Assembly (NCBI RefSeq): GCF_021869535.1
Contig: NW_026262701.1
Location: forward strand, 43,031,278-43,095,277
DNA from: Mytilus californianus
Lineage: Eukaryota; Mollusca; Bivalvia; Mytilida; Mytilidae
Length of the DNA: 64,000 nucleotides
Direction: 5' to 3'
The notes under the pieces were generated by a model. That model was not told where the DNA came from and ran no database searches. It saw nothing but the letters and a program-made list of their open reading frames with translations. How positions within the stretch are numbered: the stretch's first letter is position 1; the number at the start of each line of letters is the position of its first letter. This document shows positions 49,065 through 61,509 of this stretch, one piece after another. A program made the position numbers and the translations under genes.

Positions 49065-49529
49065 AACATTGCTAACTAAACATTTTGGGAAGGATACGTT
49101 TTCAAATTATGTGTAAACGTGTAGGTTTAAAAAATTTGTATGTAAATGCTTTGTTTCAAAATCCACTTTGTATACAGTTCTAAAATGAACAGCACGCAAT
49201 TTTGTCGGTTTAGAATTTCTATGTTTAAATAAATAAATCTTGTGATAGAGAAATACAGGTTTAAGAGTACATTCTACTACTTGACAAAAGGAATAGTAAA
49301 TTAAACATATAACACCATGTGTATGTTCGTTAAAATATCCAGGATGTTTTTGTTAGTCGAATTGAAATGTTAATTGAATTTTATCAACCAATTAATATTT
49401 TTAAACATTATTTTCTTGGAGCAGAAATAATTTTTTCATGAATGCAAGTAATTTTAAGTACAAAATGTACTTTTATTGATTCTTTCTGTAGCCATGCAAG
49501 TGTACGTTCATACACACTTACAAAGTACA

Positions 49530-50010
49530 ATCACAAAAATACTGAACTCCGAGGAAAATTAAAAAAGGAAAGTCCCCAATGGCAAAATCAAAAGTTCAAA
49601 CACATCAAACGAATGGATAACAACTGTCATATTCCTGACTTGGTACAGGCATTTTCTTATGTAGAAAATGGTGGATTGAACCTGGTTTTATAGCTAGCTA
49701 AACCTCTCAGTTGTATGACAGTCGCATCAAATTCCATTATATTGACAACGATGCGTGAACAAAACAAACAGACACAATAGGTAAAAATGTCAAAAATAGG
49801 GGTATAGCAGTCAACATTGTGTTATCATTTTAATTACTATAAAAACAAACAAATGTAATGAAGAAGCACAAAATAGGCAAACATCAAATTTAACATCCTC
49901 ATTTTGCTTATATTATACGATTTTATTTATCTATGTTAAATCCACTCATAAAGGATGGAAGGTTTTAAGTACTGGAGTAAAATCGCGCGTTTGAAATTAG
50001 CACAGGTAGA
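49530..50010 (-). mobile_element. PLE family-2 3' tail
   Basis: Minus-strand copy of the sequence at 46885-47200 ('tcctcggagttcagtatttttgtgatt' end at 49530), followed by the 'gacaaaattattttatgtctacct' segment at 50010-49990. It interrupts unit C homology to A between A 3760 and 3770. Confidence 0.7.
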
Positions 50011-50889
50011 CATAAAATAATTTTGTCGTTCAATTTTAACGACAAAATTATTTAAATTCAAACTTAATTTTGTGAAGAAAAAACAGATATATACTGTTTT
50101 AATGTGTTTCTGTTGAATCTAAATGTAGTTTCATTTGTACCGTGTTATTTTCACTACAAAAATTCAATATTATCTTAAATATTAACATAAGTTTAATCTT
50201 TCAGTGGTAAATGTACTGTACATGTATAATACTTTAAAAAAATTTAAGAACAATAAAAAAAAAGGCCGAGTATTTGATGTTATCTTTATATACAAGTATT
50301 GGAATATTTTCAAGAATGGTAGTCATATACTTTAAAGTATGTTAGCAATACCAGTTAAATCATTAAAATCCATATCATGTGCATGTTGATTCTTCCTCAT
50401 GTTATTCGGCAGTATATTTTTTTTTGAAAAAAAAATGCGGTCGATTTTCATTGTACTGTATTACTCAATATCAACTGATGTTATTTTGCTATAATCTAAA
50501 ATTGTTAAAAGTTGATTCGTCTATTCTTAAGATGATTTGTCTTCTATCAAGGATTAACTTAGGAATATGGTGATAATGCATAGATAAGAAGAGACTTGTT
50601 TATATTTAATCTGTTAACGGTCCTATTGTCTTTTGCAACCTCAATTTGTTTTCAACAATTTATAGTCATTTTATAGATTTGTTTGAAAATTGTAACATTT
50701 AATATGCTTTTTGCAGTTAAATTGTGACAATCTACAAAGACAAGTGCGATGATTCGTTTCTTCAAAAAATTGTATTCAATAGTATAGAGGTAAACTATTT
50801 CAATCATTCATTCATTTATTCAATTCAATCACATCACTCATTCTGTTGATTTGATATTGAAATATTTTTATGAAAAATCATTTAAAAGT

Positions 50890-50975
50890 ATTTTTTTTTC
50901 TTTTTAGCCATGGCGTTGTCAGTTGATTTTCGACTTGTGAGTTTGAATGTCTCTTTGGTACCCTTTTCATTTCTT
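50890..50975 (+). repeat. Fragment of PLE family-1 tail
   Basis: 'tttttagccatggcgttgtcagttgattttcgacttgtgagtttgaatgtctctttggtac' matches the tail at 20400-20480 and 13440-13530. Confidence 0.65.
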
Positions 50976-52294
50976 CTACTTGCACTGATGTGTACAAAAA
51001 CAAATATCAACAATAACAACTTAATAATATTAAAGAACTTCTACGCCCACTGATCAGATATTAAGAATAAAACACGCCCACTGACCTAATATTAAAAATA
51101 CACGGTTTCCAAGTGTTCGTTTTTAACCAATTTGATGTTCCTAGAACTGTTTACCTTTCCCGGAGAAAGAAAAAAAGTTGATTTGTAGAACTGCTTTGAG
51201 AAGCGATTGATATGAGTATTCCAAAGGCACGTTTTAATTGACAATATCTTTTAAATTAGTAAACATACAGCAAACAACAAGAGAAAAAAAAAATGGACGT
51301 TTTCACTTTTAAACCCAAGATAGTGGAAAAAAGCAAGACATATTATCGTAAATCAGTGAAATACATAATTTAAATCACAAATAAGACATTCAATAAGTTT
51401 GTTGTCGCCAGTCTTAATACTGAAGACAGATAAGGAAAAGACGACACTAAATATGTTTTAGCAGTATCTGATTCACATCTGGAAAAACTGATATATACGT
51501 CGCTATTTTCCAACGTCATTTTACTGTTATTGTTGGTAAAATGGTTTCAACATGGTCAAGGTCAAATTTCTAATAACAATAAAACATAGTTATATCCCAA
51601 TATTTTCGTCACATATGTGAGCTGTATAACGTTACATGAGTTCTTGTGGCAGTTTGGATATGCAACAACAGAAAGTCTTATATTCTTTCCTTACTTTATG
51701 CCTTGGATAAAGTTGTAAAATTCTGTCAGAGTTGTATATATGTCACGTGAATTCCGCATAACAACTAAACAAATCTAATAGGAATGTTCTGCCTATGGGA
51801 TGATGATTGGACAATGATTTCCACAACAAAAATAGTAGCTTCATAAGTAGGAGCAAATACTTCGCTTTCCAAATATCAGACTACGGCTTCCCTCAAACGC
51901 AATAAGAATGTTGCACCTTCTTAACAGAAGGCATCGGATGTAACTTCATCATTCCAACCGGACAGTGCTGCATATTTATAAATGACGCACAGCTTACGCG
52001 GCTTGGGTTATCTAGCTGTCGTAAAATTGAAGTTCCTGTATTTTTATACTCAAAGCATCAATATCAGAGGCACATTGATGAATTAGAAAACAACGCGAAT
52101 TGATCTGATTTTACTGAATTAATGTAATCAACTTCAAGACTGTTTTACTTGAATATTACGTTTTAATAATCATTTCACTAAAAACTACAATTCTAAATTT
52201 CCTCAGTCATGAAAAACGGTTTGATGTTATTTTATAGTTTCAACATGCAAAATATTCCTTTTGTTCCAAATTATACAGTAAAACAAGGAAATAC

Positions 52295-53015
52295 AGTAAG
52301 GGACATCCATTTATTCTAAAGTAAGGGCCTGGCAGATTTTGGAAATAAATATTCTGGCCCCATTTAGGTGAAAAAAAATAATCTTGTCTTATTCCACATG
52401 AAAGTAAATTTCTGGCCCCAAATATTTCAAAATGACTAAAATATTTTTGGCTCGCTTCGCTCGCCACATTTACAAAGTTATCTAATAGTTATAAATAATC
52501 CAAAAAGTGTGTCAGACGCAAAAGGGTTATTTTTTGTACAAAAGTATGGTCAGTGGTTGTTTTTTGGTGGTGGTGGGGTCGGTGGTGTACGTTCTCACTC
52601 CTTTTGACATGAAAAAATATAATTTTGTTTATGAAAACTTCCAAAAACAAAATTTTACTCGCTATGCTCGCCAGAAATTTTACCATTTTGGAAAATGACT
52701 TCCCTTTTTCTTTGTACCCTTGACCCAACCTTGATTGTCATGCTATTATATTTGCATATCACATATATCTATAGATTTAATTTTGACTGCTCAATTTGTT
52801 TGAAGTTATATGTGTATCCTATAAAAAGGTGATCTGTATCGCAAAAGTAAAATTACTTTAAGGAGCGAAAAATTTATTCTGATGGGGAAGGGGGGCAAGG
52901 AGGGGTAGTTTTTGTGTGAATTTGTGAATGAGCAGAACATAAATATTCTGGCCCTGGTCTGAGGGAAAATAAATAATCCGGCCGCTTTTATGTTGGAAAT
53001 AAATACTCTGTCCTG
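52295..53015. repeat. Unclassified insertion specific to unit C
   Basis: It lies between 'cagtaaaacaaggaaata' and 'atgtataaaatta', which in A are joined across a different filler (7915-8080). It contains several 'aaataaatattctggccc' phrases at both ends and two direct 'gctcgct(t/a)(c/t)gctcgcc' blocks (about 52450 and 52660). Two overlapping antisense frames (52489-52728 and 52507-52698) look accidental. Family unknown. Confidence 0.5.
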
Positions 53016-53569
53016 ATCAAATATGTATAAAATTATGCAAATTCTCGATAGGTGAATATTGAATTTTAAGACAAAATGTATATGCTTTATACATGTACAT
53101 TACTTTACTACAAATGTTACTTGACGTCTTTCTAATATTCACATGATGATATTATGTTTAACTAATAATTCCTAACATCGATATTACACCAATCGTTTTA
53201 CTTTGTTTGACAAAAGATGTAGAACAAACCTACTTTTCATATTGTTTGATTTTTCTCGTACTGGTATTTTCTCTGAATAAAAAAGTATAATTAGAATAAA
53301 TTTTTGTGAAATTGAAAAGACAAAATCACGAGCACCAGATTAACATTTCTATTTGAATAACATGGAAAAAGAGTTAATTTGCAGAATCGCTGTAAGATGT
53401 AATTGACTTTAGCATTCCAAAGGCGAATTTTAATTGGCAAGTCATTTTAAATCAGTACACGTACCGCGTAAAACGAGAGCAAATATTGACATTTTCACTA
53501 TTTAACTCAAGAAAGTGAAAAAAGCAACAACATACCCAACTAAATGCACCGGATTAAAAAGATAAAAAG

Positions 53570-53850
53570 TAAAATAACAAAAATACTGAACTCTCAGGAA
53601 TGCTCAAACACATTAAACGAATGGAAAACAGCTGTCATATTCCTGACTTGGTACAGGCATTTCCTTATGCAGAAAATGGTGGATTCAACATGCTATTATA
53701 GCTAGCTAAACCTTCACTTGTATGACAGTCGCATAAAATTCCATTATATTGAAAACAATGTGTGAACAAAACAAACAGACATAATAGGTAAAAATATCAA
53801 AAATAAGGGTACAGCAGTCAACATAGTGTTATAATCTTAATCACTATCAA
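53570..53850 (-). mobile_element. PLE family-2 3' tail, shortest copy
   Basis: 'caaaaatactgaactctcagga...cctgacttggtacaggcatttccttatgcagaaaatggtgg...aatcttaatcactat'. A stretch of about 30 bp near its start is deleted relative to the other copies. It interrupts unit C between the equivalents of B 32860 and 32865. Confidence 0.7.
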
Positions 53851-54873
53851 ATCACAGACAGAAAATATGATATGGTTGTTGTCGCCAACCTAATACTGCC
53901 AACCGGTGAATAAAAGATGATACTACATTTGATTTAGTAGTACAAAAAGTATCTGATTGCCAACTGGCAAAACTGACAGCCTTACAAATATTTTGACTGT
54001 ATTTTGTACGCTTCGTTTTACTTGTAAGATCCATGTACATGATTTTTGTAAAATTAATGATTAACCCACTTTCTATATAGTGAAATAGTATAAATTGACC
54101 TTCAATTTTTAATTTTACATTTTATGAAAAAAAAATGCTTTTATCTTGTCATTTGTTATGAGACATGTTACACCAAAAGCGTGACACTAGAATAAATTCC
54201 TAATTATGCAAATATTATTATAGTTATGTATGCATCAACGTTGTAAAGAAATAAAACGATGTTTACAATAAAACAAAGCTGTATCCCAACTCTTTTATCA
54301 TGAAGGACGAGAGAATGGATACTACACAAGTGTGACACAGATATTCAATAACTTTCATCCAACTCATGATGGCGGCAGAGGGGATGATTTCAACTTCACG
54401 ACTAGGAAGCTTTTGGTATAGCCAAAAAAAAAAAAAGGATGCTTTATTTTTGGTTTTTCCTCATTTTAGATATATTTTTTTTGTGGAGAGTAAACTTCAT
54501 AACTTCTTATGCAGTATTGTTGCTATCAACAGTAATCACACGTTTGTATTTTTTATTTTAAAAATGTATATCAGTTAGAATTGTACCATCTTCTACATTT
54601 AGGTTATGTATATTAATGGTATAATGCTATTATTTATTTGATAAAATCATGCTCATAAACCATTCTTTGGTAAGTCAAGATGCGACATACGCTGATTTAA
54701 TGATCATTCAATAACAGATTATTTTAACAAGACAATAACTCATTAGTGATGACAAAAGTACAATGTTATTGGTATTACTAAAATGTAGTCTTTAAGACAA
54801 AATGGAGTGAGAGGTACGATAAGGGTCTTCAATCCTTATTTAATTTAATAACATTAACGTTACCAATCTTACT

Positions 54874-54917
54874 GCAGCAGATGCACATTTGAACAATAAA
54901 TGTCTCTTCAGGGATGC
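54874..54917 (-). ncRNA. Hammerhead ribozyme motif, class beta, decayed
   Basis: Minus strand: GCATCC, CTGAAGA, GAC-ATTTATT-GTT, CAAA in place of GAAA, TGTGCATC, TGCTGC. The first core box is intact; the second is mutated and stem I is weakened. Inactive. Confidence 0.55.
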
Positions 54918-54964
54918 GCGGGTCAAAATATTTAACACGTCAAACCATAATACAATTTTAAAGA

Positions 54965-55130
54965 GATACTTACCCTTCCGGAGCACCTGAGATCACTCCC
55001 AGGTTTTAATTGGGTTCCTGTTGCTCAGTCTAGTTTTTTTTTGTTGTGTTTATGTACTGTTGTTTGTCTGTTTTCCTTTTTTTGCCATGGCGTTGTCAGT
55101 TTATTTTACGACCTGTGAGTTTGAATAATG
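54965..55130 (+). mobile_element. PLE family-1 3' tail
   Basis: 'acccttccggagcacctgagatcactcccaggttttaattgggtt' through 'gccatggcgttgtcagtttattttacgacctgtgagtttgaa'. A clean match to the tail after 20290, with no coding part attached. Confidence 0.75.
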
Positions 55131-55169
55131 ATTATCACACACATAGCTACAGATAGAATCAGTTCTAAC

Positions 55170-56605
55170 CTCTATTTAGAGTTATGAGAATTATATGTTA
55201 TAGAAATGTTCTAAACAGTTCTACCCCAGAACTCCATTAGGTAAAACTGTCACAATCAGTACTACGATAGAACTATCATTATAATTAGTTCTGCAGTACG
55301 GTTGTAATACTCAGTTTTAGGGTAGAATTGTCCCAAATTGCCCTAAGGTAGAACTGATTGAATCAGTGCTACGGGAGAACTGTCCAAAACTGTTCTATGG
55401 TAAAACTGTCAGAATCTGTTATATGATAGAGCTGTCGGAATCAGTTCAAGAGTAAAACCGTCAGAATCTCTTAAAAGGGTAGAGTTGTCGGAATCAGTTC
55501 TATGGTAGAGCTGTCGGAATCAGTTCTATGGTAGAGCTGCCGGAATCAGTTCTATAGTAGAGCTGTCAGAAACAGTTCTAGGGTAGAACCGCCAGAATCT
55601 CTTATAGGGTAGAGTTGTCGGAATCAGTTCTGTGGTAAAGCTGTCGGAATCAGTTCTTGGGTAGAGCTGTCGGAATCAGTTCTAGGATAGAGCTGTGGGA
55701 ATCAGTTCTAGGGTGCCCTGTCGGAATCAGATCTATGGTATAGCTGTCGGAATCAGTTCTAGGGTACAGATGTCGGAATCAGTTCTAGGATTCAGCTGTC
55801 GGAATATGTTATAGGGTAGAGCTGTCTGAATCAGTGTTGGGGTAGAGATGTCGGAATCAGTTTTAGGTTACAGCTATCGGAATCAGTTCTAGGGTAAAAC
55901 CATTCTAAATGACATAAATTATAGCAGTTGTCTGATCATGATTTAGAACTGTTGGTTGGATTTTTTCTGTAAATCACATTTGTCATATACTAATTAAATA
56001 AGTAAATAAATACAGTCGCGGGAGTACTTTTTAGTTCTGTTATTTCTCCGTGTTTATACTTAAAAAAAATGTATATGATAATAACCGTCAGAAACTCTTA
56101 TAGGGTAGAGTTGTCGGAATCAGTTCTATGGTAGAGCTGTTGGAATCAGTTCTAGGGTAGAGCTGTCGGAATCAGTCCAAGGGTAGAACCGTCAGAATCT
56201 CTTATAGGGTAGAGTTGACGGAATCAGTTCTATGGTAGATCTGTCGGAATCAGTTCTAGGGTAGAGCTGTGGGAATCAGCTCTAGGGTGCCGCTGTAGGA
56301 ATCAGATCTATGGTATAGCTGTCGGAATCAGTTCTAGGGTACAGATGTCGGAATCAGTTCTAGGGTACAGCTGTTCGGAATATGTTATAGGGTAGAGCTG
56401 TCGGAATCAGTGTCCGGGTAGAGCTGTCTGAATCAGTTCTAGGGTAATACACTAAATGACATAAATTATAACAGCTGTCTGGTCGTGATTTAAAACAGTT
56501 GGTAGGATTTTCTCTGTAAATCACATTTGTCATATACTAAATATAAGTAAATAAATACAGTCGCGGGTGTACTTTTTAGTTCTGATATTTCCCCGTGTTT
56601 ATACT
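55170..56605 (+). repeat. 26-bp minisatellite in a two-block higher-order array
   Basis: Unit 'gtagagctgtcggaatcagttctagg' (26 bp), about 28 imperfect copies at 55170-55905 and about 14 at 56080-56450. Each block is followed by the same ~160-bp spacer ('ctaaatgacataaattata...tacagtcgcggg(a/t)gtactttttagttctg...ccgtgtttatactt') at 55905-56065 and 56450-56605. The block plus spacer was duplicated as a whole. The left end is the most diverged. No open frame is maintained, since 26 is not a multiple of 3. Confidence 0.9.
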
Positions 56606-56674
56606 TTAAAGAATTTCTGTCCCTATCTAATACACATGTATACCCTTATTTTCCAGTGGCAGTCTAAATTTCCC

Positions 56675-56772
56675 CGACCTTCATCCCGGACATGACATAC
56701 CTATTGTGTTTATTGTTCTCGTCCTGAAAATGCATGAAATATTTAGCAATAAACAATCAATCAGTCAATCCA
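56675..56772 (+). repeat. SINE-like 3' end
   Basis: 'ccttcatcccggacatgacatacctattgtgtttattgttctcgtcctgaaaatgcatgaaatattta' and an 'aatcaatcagtcaatc' tail. Same ending as 26695-26970 and 63545-63601. Probably a 5'-truncated SINE. Confidence 0.6.
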
Positions 56773-56779
56773 GATCAGG

Positions 56780-59570
56780 ACCTTGTGAATGAATCAATAC
56801 CTAATAATTTGGTCATACATCCTTGAACATCTAAATTCATTTACGTGCACTGCCAATAACTTATTAATTCCCAGGCATATATTTGAAATGTAAGTATACT
56901 ATTTTCACATCGTTATTTTTCTGCAACTTCTACATTTTGATTAAACTCTGTTTTTACATTGATCACTTAGAAAGCAAACTACCAAAACCACATGTCTGAT
57001 GTAATTTCAATTTCTTTTTACAATGTGGATTATATCAAAATGATTTCGATGTGTACCATATAATCCAGATTTCACAACGAATTAAGATGCGTTCTCATCT
57101 TTCCGTAAGATTGATGAATAGTTTAAACAGACTTTGTTTTAAAATTATTTTGTATAAATAACATCTTCATAACAGCTTCTTATGTGCAACAGGTACATGT
57201 ACTTTAGCTATACAATCAATATGAGTTTCCCGGATATACAGATTTTTTTTCATTAATGTTTCAAGACTAAAAACAGATGAAAAAAAAATCTTAATTGAAT
57301 TCATCAACATTTCAATTAATCATGACAAATTTTCAATTTGCAATTCAAAAGCGGTTTTGTTCAAATTAAAAAAATCACCGAGTCTTAACGTTGAAACGTA
57401 TGACTTAATTCATTTTCAAGCTGTCAAAAGATATTAACCCTGCAGCTTTATCTGTGAATTTCCCCCCAATTAGTGTTCATTACGCTTTTCAAGGCTGATT
57501 CTTTATTGCTTTAAGTATTCTATTTGTTTAATTTTTCAAGACACTGACTGATCACTATTAATTCAATTTGTATTCCAAGAAAAAAAAACACAAAAAAACA
57601 GGAAGCCAAAAAGACACGGATTAATTCGATATTTCAAATTGTTAATTCAGTTATTTGAAAAAAGAAATACTGTGATTAGAATTTTCACACACGGAAACAA
57701 TTTAATCAATTATTAAACGTTGATTTCATTTTACTATCAACGCTATATTACAAGTAGTCTGACATCCACAAATATAAATGAGTTTAAACAGTCGAACATG
57801 TATGCATATTTGCGAGACTAACAATATTGTTGTTAACGTCCAGCGATTAATATTTTGTTCATATTCAGTATGTTATCACATAATACTGCAGCACCTATTA
57901 GCTTAGCACTGCCCATATTTTGAAATTAAGCTAATGAACTTTTCTATAACTTTGATATAAATTCTCATAAAAGTAGTACAAAACACTATTTACATAGTAT
58001 TTGAAAAACGCAGGTGCGACTTTTGTTTTAATTTGCATTTAACACATTAATTGTGTTATCGGGACAATATCTACATTTGTAGATTTGTAGATTACAATCA
58101 TGATGACTTCCTTATGTGCATTTTATTACTAAAAAGTTAAAAGTAATGAGAATCCTAAAACAATAAAATAGAGAATGGAAACGGGGAATGTGTCAAAGAG
58201 ACAACAACCCGACCAAGGAACAGAAAACAGCCAAATGCCACCAAGAAGTCTTTCTTGTATATCCTTTCGTATTCAAAAACATTCGAGAAAAATTCAGATT
58301 AAGTCTTGTTTAGCACTCTCTCTGCATTTGACATTCTAAAAAATAGATTACTTAACAGCAAGAGTTATTCAGGAATCCGACACCTTGGCAGGAAAAACAA
58401 TTAAAATCTGCACGATTCTGTAAGGCATTGTATTTTAAGAACATTCGCTGTCATTTTTTTCTTCCAGTTTCTACTTAATATGTCAGTCTCCTTTGACGAT
58501 TTTTCTTCCTTTCAAGAAAACTATTGATGATAGAATATATATATATACGAGAACCGAAAGATCAAAAGTTAAAAGGAAAGATATCTGAAATAAGTTTTAC
58601 AATGTATATTTGTCATGATAGTTATTCTACAAATTTGCATATTTTATTCTTACAAATTCACGCAGATTCAATGTATTATGCAGTAAGTCAGTAAGGTTAA
58701 GCTTACGATATTCATTGAATGGTGTGTTCTTACACCAAACGACATAGAAAAGTTTGTGGTATTTAAACATTAAGATTTTGTAATTTGGTATGATTGCAAG
58801 AGAGTAATCTATGCACCTAATATCAAAGGTTAAGGATGTTGACTACTGCAGGACAAAGGCTGTTGTGTACTAGACAAAGCGAGCGCGTATCAGTCTAAAG
58901 TTATTGTCAAATGAACATTTATTGAACTCGAAATGAAATAAAAACTAATTTCTCCAGTTATTATTTCTCATATTGATTAAATGTACTACGCTTCACTCCA
59001 GTTTCCATTGGATTGTTTAACATATTTTATATGTAATCCTTGTTTTAGTAGGGTTCGTGTTGCTCAGACTGTATTTTCTTTTTTTGGTTTGTCTTTCCGT
59101 CGTTGTATTTCTTTAAACCATAGTGCTGTCATTTTTCTTCGACTTCTGATTTTTTATATAATTTGGTATCTTCTGCTTTTTTTTTGAATTTTTTTTAAAA
59201 GGGGTGGTTTATATTTAGGTATTAAACAATTTTCGAAACACATATGTTCCTATATAATCATTTCAGTAGTTTAAGAAAAAAGATTAGTTAGTATAAAACA
59301 CACGGTGTGATATTATGATTTATATCGTTGTGTTGGAAACTTCCTGATCTCTGGATGACTCAAACTTGATAACTGTTTTTGCCCATATTTAAAAAAAAAT
59401 CTTCATTATGGCGTAAATTACTTGCGCTTCTCTGCAGTTTCCAATCATTGAATGCTTAATAACACATGCCAACTGTTCCATTAAAGATTAGAACTAATAC
59501 TGGATTTCAAAGATAACTGATGTTTCAACATGGAGGTTGAAAATTTGAATCACTTGGAATTGTCCAGGTA
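56780..59570. other. Intergenic stretch, little recognisable
   Basis: AT-rich, with no convincing exon on either strand. Small recognisable pieces: a dispersed repeat end at 58165-58250 ('gaaacggggaatgtgtcaaagagacaacaacccgacca') and a decayed PLE tail at 59040-59190 ('gggttcgtgttgctcagac...cttcgacttctgattttttatataatttggtatctt'). Confidence 0.5.
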
Positions 59571-59574
59571 TGTA

Positions 59575-59945
59575 TAAAAATAAGGAGATGAGGTATGATT
59601 GCCAATGAGACAACTATTCACCAAAGTTCAAATGAAGTGGATGAAAGCAATTATAGGCAACAGTACGGCCTTCAACAATGAGAAAAACCCATACCGTATA
59701 GTCGGCTATAAAAGGCCCCGACATGAAAAATATGAAACAATTCAATTGACAAAAACTAACAGCCAAATTTATAACAAAAAAAATTACGAAAAAAAATATG
59801 ACCTACATGAACCAACAACAACCACTGAACTACAGGCTCCTGACTTGGGACAGGCACATGAAGAATGTGGCGGGGTTAACATGTTTGTGAACGCTCAACC
59901 CTCCCCTAACCTAGGACAGTGGAAAAATAGCACAACATAAGAACA
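59575..59945 (-). repeat. Dispersed repeat family D, minus-strand copy
   Basis: Reverse complement of the D consensus: '(a)ggtatgattgccaatgagacaacta', 'aacagtacggccttcaacaatgag', 'aggctcctgacttgggacaggcaca' and 'gttaacatgtttgtgaacgctcaaccctcccctaacct'. The 113-codon plus-strand frame across it is antisense to the repeat and not a gene. Confidence 0.75.
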
Positions 59946-61505
59946 AACTATAAAAATCAGTTGAAAAAGGTTTAACTCACCAGATCGAAAGTAGAACAAT
60001 CACACAAAAACAAAGACCAGACGTGGCAGGTTATTTATCCATCCCTCTTCCCTAACAACAAAAAGGACACTTATTACAGATCTGAGAGTACTGGCAGTTA
60101 CTGACAGCTAGTTCAAAGCTAATAACAACTAATAAAAAAATCATATGTTTAAGACTAAAATATCAGTACACATCCAACATCTAATGGATTTAGTGTAAAG
60201 ACCGTTAAAGTGCATATGTGTATAACAAAACTATTTAGTATCATTTTTATTTACTGATAACAAAATCCATATTTATACCAATTAAACAATATTCAAAGAT
60301 CTCAATACAGTGTTTAATTGGTAACCTTTTAACATAAGTTTGTTTAAAGAATTAATAAGTTTACCCGGATCGTATATAAATTTCGGTCTTGGTTAACAAT
60401 ATCACCGTAAAATTTAGGATGTGCTATTCCGTCTGAAATAAGTTTTTACTGATACAGCCATATGCCTAGTTTTCCAGACACATTAAGGAAATGGACAATT
60501 TTCAAATTTTATATTCATCGTATATATGTGAAACCTGGGAACAGCTATTCGACGGGGCAAGTATGTGGACTGTTCTGGCCCTACTAGAACTGCTTCGATT
60601 TTCTGAAACCATCATACGTATCCTTCCGGGTTACTAAATGTATCGTTCTCCCTCCTTCCCCAAACCACCACCATCAAACTTGAAAGTTGATATACATGTA
60701 AAGCCATTTTTGTCGAACTGTCATTTACCTGAAATATTTGTCACTGGGTGTTTAGAAACTTCCAATCAGATAGCCACAACCAGCTTTTCCTAAATTCACA
60801 TTTATTATTTCATATATTGATTACTACATGTAGTATTATTTTTTTTTTACTTTTAAATTATCTAGAATCATTGTTCTGCATGCATTAGACACAACGAAAT
60901 TATCCTTTATTTTTTTAAACAACGTTATTTCGAAAGAACTCAATCCTTGACAATTGCGTCACCTTACACTCCTTAGAAAGATTTCGTATCATTCAGGTAA
61001 AGTGATAAATTAGACAATTTATATAGGACATTAACTTAATGCATTCTCTGTAATCTAAACCGCCCATTACCAACAATACCAATTCAATATTTGCTTTCCT
61101 ATAAATATGGTAATAGGGAAAATGCAGTCGAAGTAGTAAACTAAAGGATCAATGTCAATATCTGAGGAGTAATGTGCCTTTCAGGACCATAGTTATGTAA
61201 AACGTAACAGAGATTGTGTACTTTATTTGGAAGATAGCGTGTTGTAGAAACTGTAATGCAAACACGCTATGTAAACAGTATATACATATACGGTGAATAA
61301 TTATTGTCACCTTTTAAAATTACTTCTCCCGTCCGACAGACAGTGAATTCCGTTAAGGGTGTCAATTACTGAGGATTTACATTTGCAAATATATAGAAAA
61401 GTACACTCTTGCAATGGGACTTTTAAAACAAATTCCCTTATCCTAAATGTCCCCTTTTTTCAATAGCAGTCCGAACTACTTACCGTTCATCCTAACATTC
61501 CCTCT
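59946..61505. other. Intergenic stretch without recognised features
   Basis: No exon, RNA gene or repeat that I can name. Mean composition is similar to the surroundings. Confidence 0.5.
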
Positions 61506-61509
61506 TACG

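Larger units (their letters stand above)
48550..54300 (+). repeat. Segmental duplication, unit C (partial)
   Basis: Begins at the equivalent of A 2925 just after the PLE. Anchors: 48898 with A 3287, 49140 with 3540, 50310 with 3770, 50450 with 4310, 51140 with 6700, 52260 with 7890, 53060 with 8110 and 53290 with 8490; also 53850 with B 32865 and 54165 with B 33500. It lacks the SINE found in A and B. It keeps the 6670-8220 segment that B lost. Outside listed features no gene is visible. Confidence 0.8.

Noticed and set aside
55170..56450. CRISPR-like array
   Set aside because: Units are head-to-tail 26-bp repeats without unique spacers, in a eukaryotic context; minisatellite.
59599..59940. 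113-codon open frame
   Set aside because: Antisense to repeat family D; the same peptide arises wherever the repeat is read in this orientation.
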